From assembly GCA_937885165.1 (NCBI GenBank), contig CAKZZJ010000136.1, positions 1 to 7,107 on the forward strand: 7,107 nucleotides of DNA, written 5' to 3'. Origin of the DNA: an uncultured Caryophanales bacterium. Lineage in GTDB: Bacteria; Bacillota_I; Bacilli_A; Acholeplasmatales; Anaeroplasmataceae. The notes beneath the pieces are model-generated. The model did not search any database. It saw only the letters and a program-made list of their open reading frames with translations, and had not been told where the DNA came from. The position numbers and the translations under genes are program-made. Every line of letters begins with the position of its first letter. Positions within the stretch are counted from its first letter, which is position 1. Positions 1-6,954 of the stretch are shown one piece after another.

Positions 1-48
1 AATGCTTGTAACATATAATTATATTTAATAAAATTATTGTTTTTAAAT

Positions 49-2016
49 TTAATTATCTTCATACTGTATAACTTCTGTTTTATACAACTTTTTCAATTCG
101 TTATCATTAACATTTTCTATCTTTAGTTTTTCAACGGGTCTTGCAAATTCAAGACCTAAATCACAAAGTAATTTATAATTAGAATTTATTTGATATTCCA
201 ACTCTCTTTTATGGTTATATATTTTTTCAATATTTTTTAGCCAAGGTTCATAAAGTTCTGAATAATTTGGATGACTTTTTAAATCAAATAGTTTTGAATA
301 AAAAGCACCTACTCTTGCAATAAATAATACACAATAGCCACTTGGCATTACTGACAATTCATCTAGTGTAGCAAGTTCTCTACCTACTACATCCCAATTT
401 GTACTAGATGAACCCTGTTTCGAGAAAGTTCTACCAGTAGATTTTTTATACCAGGTTTTCTTGCCGTAATAGAGAAACCATATACTCTAAACTTTCTTTT
501 GCCGAACTTCCCAAGAATAATATTGAATCCACACAATCTAAAACAGATTCCCAACTATCTTTATATTTTTTCTTTAATTGGCTTAATGATTGAAGACCTA
601 TTGTTATACCAACATTTAAACCTCTTAAATATGCAAGTTCTTCAACAAATCGTGGTATTTCTCCGTAGTTGCGCCCACTCATCCATATAAATCTCTAATG
701 GTGTTGGCAAACTTCCACCACATTTTTTTGCATTTTCATCAATCATGCTAAAAACTTGTGAATAGAATATACTTGCTAAAAATGAGAACGTTCCGATCGC
801 TTGGTTTTGTAATTACAAATATTGCAATTTTACCATTACCAACTTTCTTTTCAGAGTTCTCATTTATTTCTTTCAAAATTGGATCATTGTCATCTAATGG
901 CATACCAATTCTTTCAAGTTCCATATCATCATCATCTGTTAGTTCGTGTATTTCTTTTATATTAAATACTGCAAGTCTAGCTGTCGCTGTCATTATAATT
1001 GTACTCATCATTTTAGGTGTTCCTGCTGCAACTTTAAAATGCTTATATTGTTTTACACCAATAGCATCTGGCTCTAATGCTTCCCATTCAAGAAATAGAC
1101 TATCAAGCTCGGATACACCATTATTATTTGGACTACTTAACCTTATTAGTTTTAATATAGTAGTAAAATTCTGGTGCCCTCTATCATAGTGTCTTATTAC
1201 ATAATAAAACAATGCTTGAAGATAAATCATTTCAGCTTTAATCCAAAATGGATCTCCTGTTGTGCTATCTATACCTTCAACTTTGGTATTTGCAATTAAA
1301 GTATTTATTAAAGTCATTACATCATCTTCTTGTATTTGGTGGTTATCTTCATATTCTAAAACATCATAAAATGTTTCTTGCTTTTTAACATATACAATAG
1401 GGTTATAATGATTTGAATGACTTTTCTCATCTAAATTTAATACCTTAATTGTATAACCTTTTTTCTTTAGTGAATTACCACAATCACGAAGGAGCTCACC
1501 GCTTTGGATCAGTAACAATTATAGAACCATTAGCACTTAAAATATTTGGCTTAAAATAATATCTTGATTTGCCGAGTTCCAGGACGTCCAAGCAAAATGA
1601 CATGTCTATTCATTCCACTTTTTTTCATATTTTTAGAAACAAGTTCAGTTTGAGTAAGAATCATATTATTTTCAAAATCCTTATCTCTCTTGTTTTTAAT
1701 ATCTTTTGGACTTTTCCATTCTGCAGAACCGATATGTATTTTCTTGAATATTTTTCTTGTTTTGCATTTTGTATGTTTCATATAGCATTAAAACAAAAAA
1801 AGCCACACCTAATGACATCACAACGTTATTAGTTGTAAATGATATTGGTGTGGCTATTTTATATAACTCATTTAGGCAAGTGGAAAATATCTCAAAACTC
1901 CAATTACCATTATTTAATTCTACCAATGTTGTTACTCTTAACATATAATAGAATATTATAATAAATACGATAGATAGAATGATAAACGAATTTTTTTTCT
2001 GCTTCTTAACAAGCAA
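49..2016 (-). CDS. virD4: VirD4/TraG/PcfC-type conjugative coupling ATPase, interrupted by six CGG +1 frameshifts
   Basis: Type IV coupling protein: a membrane-anchored hexameric ATPase that links the relaxosome to the mating channel. Skipping one C at each of six in-frame CGG codons joins seven reading-frame segments (95+52+24+235+43+66+138 codons) into 653 aa, a normal size for the Firmicutes family. Two membrane helices lie near residues 11-26 and 62-84. YGSAEW is at 95-100, Walker A GRPGTGKS at 143-150, VTDPKGEL at 167-174, the Walker B-like strand IYMDEW at 441-446 followed by AQLGEIP, and GLQSLSQL at 472-479. The start is a TTG 2 nt after the upstream stop, with an AGGTGAT ribosome site 8 nt before it. 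An in-frame TGA just upstream rules out a longer start. Read without shifts, translation stops after 106 codons, before Walker A. Apart from the six shifts I see no premature stop, deletion or damaged motif. Family identity is very secure; whether it is expressed is inference. Confidence 0.93.
464..466 (-). other. CGG +1 shift site 6 (TTA CGG C)
   Basis: The unshifted frame reads SLLRQENLV and stops. Skipping the C gives SLLGKKTWYKKSTGRTF and then the last 138 codons of the protein, ending at TAA (49-51). LLGxxT is a recurrent segment in the C-terminal part of these ATPases. Confidence 0.9.
663..665 (-). other. CGG +1 shift site 5 (CTA CGG A), just after Walker B
   Basis: MDEWAQL-CGG continues after the skip as GEIPRFVEEL. 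This restores the family motif DE(F/W)xxxGxIPxF that carries the Walker B acidic pair and the following Gly. Confidence 0.93.
793..795 (-). other. CGG +1 shift site 4 (GAT CGG A)
   Basis: Here KPSD-CGG is followed, after skipping the C, by GTFSFLASIFYSQ. This matches the family segment of the form xDxTFNFLxSxxYxQ that precedes Walker B. It lies 235 codons after site 3; the long stretch between holds no in-frame CGG and no break. Confidence 0.88.
1499..1501 (-). other. CGG +1 shift site 3 (AAG CGG T), inside DPKGE
   Basis: The unshifted frame reads DPKR and then TGA at the very next codon. Skipping the C gives VTDPKGELLRD, the motif that follows the P-loop in the TraG/VirD4 family. Only 24 codons separate this site from the previous one. 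Confidence 0.93.
1572..1574 (-). other. CGG +1 shift site 2 (ACT CGG C), inside Walker A
   Basis: The unshifted frame reads GRPGTRQIK and soon stops. Skipping the C turns it into GRPGTGKSR, a complete Walker A loop. The shift falls on the second-last Gly of the P-loop, so no ATPase can be made without it. Confidence 0.93.
1729..1731 (-). other. CGG +1 shift site 1 (TAT CGG T)
   Basis: Codon 96 of the first segment is CGG. Reading it as Arg leads to a stop about 11 codons later. Skipping the C gives GGT and continues into GSAEWKS, the conserved segment that follows the second membrane helix in VirD4/TraG proteins. Confidence 0.9.
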
Positions 2017-2018
2017 TT

Positions 2019-3248
2019 CTACTCATCACCTACCTCTTTTTCTACATCTAAATCAACTTCTATCTCTTTAGTATTATCAGTAAGTTCAATATTGTTTTCT
2101 AGTATGTGATATTTTTCTAATTCCTCACCTACTACATCTCTTTTTTTTTCCGTTTCAACCAATTCTTCTAAATCTTTTTTCAAAACTGTCCATAGACATT
2201 CATTATCCTGCCTTTTCATAACATAGTTTTTTCCACTTAATTTAGAATATGTTTCTCTTTCATCTTTACCAATTTTAGTTGTAAATGTTACCAATTCATC
2301 TTGTGAATTAATACTCCATTGCAAATTTTTATTTTCACTACCATAAACTCTTATTTTCCCATAATTATTAAAGCCTAATTCACAATATCTTTCTAAATCA
2401 TTATTATCCATATAGATATTAATAATTTCTTTATCATCATTGTCTTTAGTTACTTTTGCAGCATATTGAATATCAGTAGCTTCCAAGTCATCTTTAATAC
2501 TCATATAAGCTGAAAATGGTAGTTCGTGAATACAATAATCTTTTTTAAATTTATCTGGATCTACACTTCCAAATTCATGAAGTTTGTATTCTTTAGAAAA
2601 TTCTTCTAGTTGTTGAGAATTTAATTTTACTTTTCCTTCTTTTTGTAAGTTTTCTATTGCTTTACCAGTTGTTTCATCAAATAACTTTTGTGAAATACCA
2701 GTTCTTAATTCTATTACATCAGCAATTCTAGCAGACATATAATCCCTTTTAGATTTATTAAAATAAACGTTATAATGTTTATTTTTGTGCTTTATTTGTT
2801 CTTCTTTTTGTTTTGATTCATTCTTTTTAATTAAAGAATCCATTTGAAGAATTTTAGCCACTTTAGGATGATCTGCTTTGAAATTACTTAAATGCTTTAT
2901 TCTTCTTGCGTACTTTGTTATTTTCTTTTGTTGATATAGTGATTTTTTCTTTCCAAATTCACTATTTTCTTTTGATAATGTTCTTTCTGTCGCAACTACT
3001 CTAACACCATCTTGTTGGCATTTTTCCATTACTTTTATTGTTTCTTCATAAGATAAGTTAGTGATTTTTTCTAATTCTTTTGTTGGTCCATCTTTTTGAA
3101 CTGCTCTTATACCTTCTATAAAGTAATGATAGCCAAATATAGTAAGTGGTTTTAGAATATACTTTAATGTTCCTTTTGCACCTGTTCTTGATGATTTTAC
3201 AGCACCTTCATAAACTTGTGTTGCATCACTTTTATTAGTTGCCTGCAT
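2019..3248 (-). CDS. PcfB/DUF3801-like conjugation protein (409 aa)
   Basis: Probably an accessory partner of the coupling ATPase. The N-terminal part (about 10-90) begins QVYEGAVKSSRTGAKGT and contains GVRVVATER, which resembles PcfB/DUF3801 proteins; in Enterococcus pCF10, pcfB directly precedes the coupling gene pcfC and its product works with it on relaxosome binding. The same order, 2 nt apart, is seen here. Residues 95-165 are very basic (many Lys), consistent with nucleic-acid contact. The rest (165-409), including a Trp-containing segment near 310-355, is not recognised, so the protein is longer than typical PcfB. The C-terminus is acidic. No signal peptide or membrane helix is visible. 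The ATG lies inside the previous gene (14-nt overlap) behind AGAGGTGAT, implying translational coupling. It contains no in-frame CGG. The family call rests on recalled similarity plus context and is moderate. Confidence 0.6.
   Translation of the reverse strand: MQATNKSDATQVYEGAVKSSRTGAKGTLKYILKPLTIFGYHYFIEGIRAVQKDGPTKELEKITNLSYEETIKVMEKCQQDGVRVVATERTLSKENSEFGKKKSLYQQKKITKYARRIKHLSNFKADHPKVAKILQMDSLIKKNESKQKEEQIKHKNKHYNVYFNKSKRDYMSARIADVIELRTGISQKLFDETTGKAIENLQKEGKVKLNSQQLEEFSKEYKLHEFGSVDPDKFKKDYCIHELPFSAYMSIKDDLEATDIQYAAKVTKDNDDKEIINIYMDNNDLERYCELGFNNYGKIRVYGSENKNLQWSINSQDELVTFTTKIGKDERETYSKLSGKNYVMKRQDNECLWTVLKKDLEELVETEKKRDVVGEELEKYHILENNIELTDNTKEIEVDLDVEKEVGDE
2025..2031 (-). promoter_or_regulatory. 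Ribosome binding site deciding the TTG start of virD4
   Basis: AGGTGAT, a match to the 3' end of 16S rRNA, lies inside the last codons of the PcfB-like gene and 8 nt before the TTG at 2016. It supports the non-ATG start and coupling to translation of the upstream gene. Confidence 0.75.
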
Positions 3249-4302
3249 AAGCCATCACCTCTTTTTCTTTTTGAATTTCATATAATCGATAATATTTATG
3301 ATAAAATTCATCAATTCCGATTTTAGCAATCCAAGTTTTCTTATGTTCTTCATTATCAATTTTGTATTCACTTATAGTTGCTGCATTTCTTTTGTTATCT
3401 AGTATTTCAATTCTGTCATTATTCTTTTTATATAATTGCTTTGGAATATATAAAACATTTTCATCTGATATTGGTAAATAAATTCCTTTATAGGTTTCTT
3501 TTTCATTACCTGATAAAGTAATAAAGATAGATGCCCAATTTTTTTCTTTTGTCTTTTGTTTTTCAATTGTTTGTTTTTCTTGTGTTTTCTCAATTTCTTG
3601 CTCTTTTGTTTCTTCTTTAAAATTCTCTTTCGTTAATCCTAAAATGTTTTTATTATTATTAAATACAAGCAATGTTTTAAACTTATTATTATTCACATAT
3701 TGCCTACTCATAGCTGATTTTAATTCTTCTGGATATGCTAAACCATATCTAACAGCCTCCATTACACCATCTGTTTTAAAATGAGTAATAGCTTGTTCTT
3801 TTAATGTTTCTACATAAGTTTTAGGAAATAATTTTTCAAATTGCATATTGTTATTCGCAATAAATATTTCTTCAAATTCATCACTATTATTTTCAATATA
3901 ATGTTTTACTTCATCATCAAAACTTTCATTATATTGTTTTATAACTATTTCTTTTTGTTTTAAATTTAGTTTTATATCCACTATTTCGCCTTTTTCATTA
4001 TAGCCTTTAGCATTTTTAAGTAAATTATCTAAAATAAATACTTTGTTATTTTTAAAATCAATATAACTTTTAGTCTTAACTAAATATTTTTCTATAAATT
4101 TAACAATATCAATTTCTAATTTATCATTACTTAAAAACTTTTCATTATCTAAATTATTTAAAATCTCATCTGTTTTTAGGCTATCAGAATCTACATATTT
4201 CATCAAAATTCTATCCTGATGCTTTATAGCATATTCTTTTATTAAACTTTTTATATATGAATAAAAATAAGCATCTTTATATTTTAAAATTTGACTACTC
4301 AT
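3235..4302 (-). CDS. Uncharacterised conjugation-operon protein (355 aa)
   Basis: I do not recognise this protein. It is soluble-looking, with no signal peptide or membrane helix. It appears to have two parts: an N-terminal region (1-225) rich in Asn, Lys and Glu, with a helical-looking segment near 165-200 (ITHFKTDGVMEAVRYGLAYP), and a compact C-terminal part (255-350) with alternating hydrophobic strands and aromatic residues. They are joined by a charged Lys/Glu/Gln linker at about 226-254. The ATG shares its A with the TAA of the preceding gene and has GAGG about 7 nt upstream, so it is translationally coupled. Its end overlaps the PcfB-like gene. The position suggests a transfer or mobilisation accessory role; a relaxosome or DNA-processing factor is possible, but no catalytic motif was seen. 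Confidence 0.7.
   Translation of the reverse strand: MSSQILKYKDAYFYSYIKSLIKEYAIKHQDRILMKYVDSDSLKTDEILNNLDNEKFLSNDKLEIDIVKFIEKYLVKTKSYIDFKNNKVFILDNLLKNAKGYNEKGEIVDIKLNLKQKEIVIKQYNESFDDEVKHYIENNSDEFEEIFIANNNMQFEKLFPKTYVETLKEQAITHFKTDGVMEAVRYGLAYPEELKSAMSRQYVNNNKFKTLLVFNNNKNILGLTKENFKEETKEQEIEKTQEKQTIEKQKTKEKNWASIFITLSGNEKETYKGIYLPISDENVLYIPKQLYKKNNDRIEILDNKRNAATISEYKIDNEEHKKTWIAKIGIDEFYHKYYRLYEIQKEKEVMAYAGN
3254..3262 (-). promoter_or_regulatory. Ribosome binding site of the PcfB-like gene
   Basis: AGAGGTGAT lies inside the last codons of the upstream gene, 5 nt before the ATG at 3248. It fixes the start and indicates that ribosomes reinitiate across the 14-nt overlap. Confidence 0.75.
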
Positions 4303-4691
4303 TATATATCCTCAATTTCAAGAATGTTGTTTATATAATGCTCTAATTCTAAATCATATTCGTTGCTAATAAATAATAAATCACATTCTTTTTCTTTCGT
4401 ATTAAATAAAGTTAGTAATATTGTCGTTCTTCTTCGTAGCAACTCAACTAACTCATATATTTCTTTACTTGTATAATCATCTTTTAATTTAAAAGATATA
4501 TGTTTAATAACATTTATAGGATTTGTTATTTTTCTTGAAATCAAATAAAATTCTCTACTTATATTTTCATTTTTATTGATTTCTTCAAAGAATATATCAT
4601 CATACATTAAATATAATGTACCTTCTTTTATTTTATTTCTTAATATCTCTTGTATTTCTCTATTACTATATATAATATTTGCGTGTACCAA
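4302..4691 (-). CDS. Small uncharacterised protein, first gene of the transfer unit (129 aa)
   Basis: I do not recognise this protein. It has no signal peptide, no membrane helix and no obvious catalytic motif. It is rich in Ile, Leu, Glu and Asn, with a likely helical segment carrying an Arg triplet (ELLRRRTTIL, about 83-92) and an acidic C-terminus. The start is TTG, chosen because a full AAAGGAGG lies 4 nt upstream. The gene begins just downstream of the terminator that follows the adhesin gene and ends in a 1-nt TAATG overlap with the 355-aa gene, so it leads the coupled block. A regulatory or DNA-binding role is possible but unsupported. Confidence 0.68.
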   Translation of the reverse strand: MVHANIIYSNREIQEILRNKIKEGTLYLMYDDIFFEEINKNENISREFYLISRKITNPINVIKHISFKLKDDYTSKEIYELVELLRRRTTILLTLFNTKEKECDLLFISNEYDLELEHYINNILEIEDI

Positions 4692-4695
4692 AATT

Positions 4696-4703
4696 CCTCC
4701 TTT
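4696..4703 (-). promoter_or_regulatory. Ribosome binding site supporting the TTG start of the 129-aa gene
   Basis: AAAGGAGG is an almost complete Shine-Dalgarno sequence and sits 4 nt before TTG at 4691. No ATG lies at a comparable distance. The site is just outside the terminator hairpin. Confidence 0.75.
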
Positions 4704-4710
4704 GAATGTG

Positions 4711-4736
4711 AAAAAGAGTGGTTTTTAAGCCACTCT
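4711..4736 (-). terminator. Intrinsic terminator or attenuator between the adhesin and transfer genes
   Basis: Read on the minus strand: a 7-bp stem AGAGTGG/CCACTCT (4736-4730 with 4721-4715), an 8-nt loop, then a T run ending near 4711. The stem begins about 4 nt after the adhesin stop codon. Only about 20 nt separate it from the next start codon, leaving no room for a full promoter. The downstream genes must therefore be reached by read-through or from a promoter inside the adhesin gene, so the hairpin probably sets the ratio of adhesin to transfer proteins. Confidence 0.8.
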
Positions 4737-4740
4737 AATT

Positions 4741-6954
4741 CTAATTATTTTTCTTACGTTTAAGTAATATAGTTCCACCTATAATACCTACTGTTGCAAT
4801 CGCTGCAATACCTAATAATAAGGCATAATTTGTTTCATTTCCTGTTTGAACAGCTGGTAGTAATGAATTGTAATATACAAAACTATATATACCTTCTGTT
4901 TCTTCTAATGAAACACCATCAGCAAATACACCATCATCATTAATTTCAATTTTTACTACTTGATTAGAAAGTTTATATCCTAACGGAGCTTTTAGTTCCT
5001 TGATATAAAATGTTCCATATCTTAAATCTTCAAATAATGCAGTTCCTTCAAATTCATTTGCACCTGCTTCTTTGATTAATTTAGTACATTCTTCATCTTC
5101 AAAGATTCCAAATGTAAATTTATTAGATTTAATATGTTCTCCAGTATCTTTATCAATTTTTTCTACTTGAACTGATTTTAATATTGGCATATCTTTCATT
5201 TCAATTAATTGTGTTTCCTTATCAGTAGTTACTGTAAATGTTATGCTTTCTGCAACCTCGTATCCATAAGGACAAGTGGTTTCAGTTAAGGTATATGTCT
5301 TTTCTTCTTCTAAACCTACAACATGATGTGGCTCTTTAGTTGATGTCCATTTATCAATTTCATTGCCTTCTTCATCTGTTACAACTAATTCAGCACCTTC
5401 AACTTCTTCGCCATTTACCATATCTGTTTTTATAACATCTACGATTTTATCTACCATTTCTAAATGTTGTGTTTCTTTGTCATAGCTTACTTCAAATTCT
5501 ACATCTGTAGCTTTTACGAAATATCCACTAGAAACTTCTTCATGTAATTTATAAGATTTACCTTCTTCTAAACCACTTATTTTATGAGCTTCTTTTCCTG
5601 ACACCCATTCATCTATTACATTATCTTCTTCATCAAGAACTTGTATTGTAGCACCTTCTATTTCTTCGCCACCTATATCTACTTTACTCATTTCAACGAT
5701 TTTATCAACCATTTCCAAATGCTGTGTTTCTTTATCGGTAGTTACTTCAAACTCAACATCTGTTGCTTTTACAAATCCATCTACACAAACTTCTTCATGT
5801 AAAATATATGATTTGCCTTCTTCCAAATTCTTAATTTTATGTGCTTCTTTACTTGACACCCATTCATCTACTATATTGCCTTCATGATCTAAAACTTGCA
5901 TTTCTGCTCCTTCTATTTCATTTCCACCAATATCTACTTTACTCATATCAACAACTTTATCTATCATAGTTACTTTTTGAATTTCTTTTGTATTTTCTAC
6001 TGTAAATTCTATATCTGTTGCTTTAACATAAGAATCTACTTGTATTTCTTCTTTTAATGTATATTTTTCTCCAGCTTTTAAACCTTCTATCTTATGTGTT
6101 TTTTCTCCTGATACCCATCTATCAATAATATTTCCATTATTATCTGTTACTGTTAATGTAGCACCTTCTAGTTCTTTATCTCCAGTAATATCTGTTTTAG
6201 AAAATTCTACAAGTGTTGTATCATTTACAAATTTTTCTTCGTTTGTATAAACTTTAGTTGTTGTATCTTCTTGTTTAAATACAATTTCGTGTTTTGTATT
6301 ATCTAATACAAGACCATCTAATGTTTCAATTTCTTCTAATTCATATTTTCCCATTGGAAGTTTCTTAACTTCTAATTTTCCTTCTTTTGTTAAATTATAT
6401 TGACCTACTTCTTGACCTTTTTCATAAATTGTACTTCCATCTGCATAGTCAATAATTTTTTCTTTTGCAGTTAATTTGAATTTAATTTTACTTAAATCTG
6501 ATATATCAACAAGAGATGTATCAACATCTTGTCTTATTGCTACTGATTTATCTAGTTTTATAGTTCCAGTAGGTTGTTCATTTCCAACTGTAATTGTTAT
6601 ATAAGCATCGTAATCTTCATCAAATTCAAGTGTTTTATTACTTCTATTAATTTTAAATGTTAATTCATTTTCTAATTGTAAGAATCCTGTTGGAAGCTCA
6701 ATTTCATCGATTTTATATGTTCCTGCTTTTAATTTATCTTCTGTTACTGCTAATCCTGTTTTGTCAGTTTTCCATTTATCTGTACTAAATAATCCAGTTT
6801 TGCATTTTACTTTTTCCCATTCATCAGGAGTTAAATCGCACAGTGCCTTAATTTTACAGCCAGATTTTTGAAGAAGCTCAAGGGCTTTTTCGCACTGTTC
6901 CCTTCGTTCGTTGTACTTACTGTCTGCAAGCCGCCTCTGTTTGTTTGTGTTCAT
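4741..6954 (-). CDS. SpaA/Cna-B-type repeat surface adhesin, N-terminus replaced by galK-derived sequence
   Basis: Cell-wall-anchored adhesin of the kind found beside Gram-positive conjugation genes, presumably aiding mating contact or host attachment. The 737-aa open frame begins at an ATG inside galactokinase-like sequence; residues from about 52 onward are adhesin. Order: SpaA-like sequence with LKAGTYKIDEIELPTGF (75-91), a second domain (about 130-245) with LPMGKYELEEIETLDG, four tandem repeats of about 85 aa (248-588), a last SpaA domain (589-697) with GTFYIKELKAPLGYKLS, then LPAVQTG (699-705), a hydrophobic helix (710-731) and KRKK. Repeat Lys residues 253, 339, 424 and 509, a Glu in HEE/KEE, and a terminal Asp (VDK/IDK) fit an isopeptide-bond triad, by inference. 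There is no signal peptide, which a surface protein needs, so the true N-terminus is missing. The C-terminal part is secure; the start is not real. Confidence 0.85.
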   Translation of the reverse strand: MNTNKQRRLADSKYNERREQCEKALELLQKSGCKIKALCDLTPDEWEKVKCKTGLFSTDKWKTDKTGLAVTEDKLKAGTYKIDEIELPTGFLQLENELTFKINRSNKTLEFDEDYDAYITITVGNEQPTGTIKLDKSVAIRQDVDTSLVDISDLSKIKFKLTAKEKIIDYADGSTIYEKGQEVGQYNLTKEGKLEVKKLPMGKYELEEIETLDGLVLDNTKHEIVFKQEDTTTKVYTNEEKFVNDTTLVEFSKTDITGDKELEGATLTVTDNNGNIIDRWVSGEKTHKIEGLKAGEKYTLKEEIQVDSYVKATDIEFTVENTKEIQKVTMIDKVVDMSKVDIGGNEIEGAEMQVLDHEGNIVDEWVSSKEAHKIKNLEEGKSYILHEEVCVDGFVKATDVEFEVTTDKETQHLEMVDKIVEMSKVDIGGEEIEGATIQVLDEEDNVIDEWVSGKEAHKISGLEEGKSYKLHEEVSSGYFVKATDVEFEVSYDKETQHLEMVDKIVDVIKTDMVNGEEVEGAELVVTDEEGNEIDKWTSTKEPHHVVGLEEEKTYTLTETTCPYGYEVAESITFTVTTDKETQLIEMKDMPILKSVQVEKIDKDTGEHIKSNKFTFGIFEDEECTKLIKEAGANEFEGTALFEDLRYGTFYIKELKAPLGYKLSNQVVKIEINDDGVFADGVSLEETEGIYSFVYYNSLLPAVQTGNETNYALLLGIAAIATVGIIGGTILLKRKKNN
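4840..4860 (-). other. Noncanonical sortase sorting motif LPAVQTG
   Basis: The adhesin ends with LPAVQTG, a hydrophobic segment of about 20 residues and a KRKK tail, the three-part layout of a sortase substrate. The spacing differs from LPxTG; the effective signal may be VQTG. The matching sortase is not in the window. Confidence 0.7.
5191..6213 (-). repeat. Four tandem 85-86-codon repeats in the adhesin
   Basis: Units are roughly 6213-5956, 5955-5701, 5700-5446 and 5445-5191. Conserved Lys residues are spaced 86, 85 and 85 aa apart. Units 2 and 3 are the most alike (SKVDIGG, IEGA, DEWVS.KEAHKI, LEEGKSY.LHEEV, FVKATDVEFEV, DKETQHLEMVDK) and also look alike in DNA, which suggests recent duplication. 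Units 1 and 4 have diverged. Confidence 0.9.

Noticed and set aside
1..48. Possible terminator or next gene after virD4
   Set aside because: The stretch is AT-rich with no clear hairpin, ribosome site or open frame.
758..1189. A 143-aa open frame on the plus strand
   Set aside because: It lies opposite the well-supported middle of virD4, is Ser/Ile-rich in the way antisense frames of AT-rich genes are, and has no recognisable family.
464..1731. CGG reassigned to another amino acid or a stop, as known in some low-GC bacteria
   Set aside because: Reassignment would keep the reading frame. Here the frame moves by one base at each CGG and the downstream protein is only recovered after the shift.
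446..1781. The separate reading-frame pieces of virD4 as independent small genes
   Set aside because: Each is a consecutive part of one VirD4 protein; their apparent starts lie in overlapping wrong-frame sequence and lack convincing ribosome sites.
49..2016. virD4 as an ordinary decayed pseudogene or a run of sequencing errors
   Set aside because: All six defects are the same +1 C before GG at an in-frame CGG, all key motifs survive, and GG sites in neighbouring genes are clean. I cannot exclude an artefact without reads, but it is the weaker explanation.
6931..6933. In-frame CGG in the galK fragment as a seventh shift site
   Set aside because: The frame is continuous across it (KQRRLADSKYNERR) and it reads normally as Arg. 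This DNA has a different composition and source, so it does not bear on the low-GC region.
6952..6954. ATG at 6954 as the true start of the adhesin
   Set aside because: It is an internal Met of galactokinase (FVVMNTNK), the frame stays open upstream to 7053, and no signal peptide follows.
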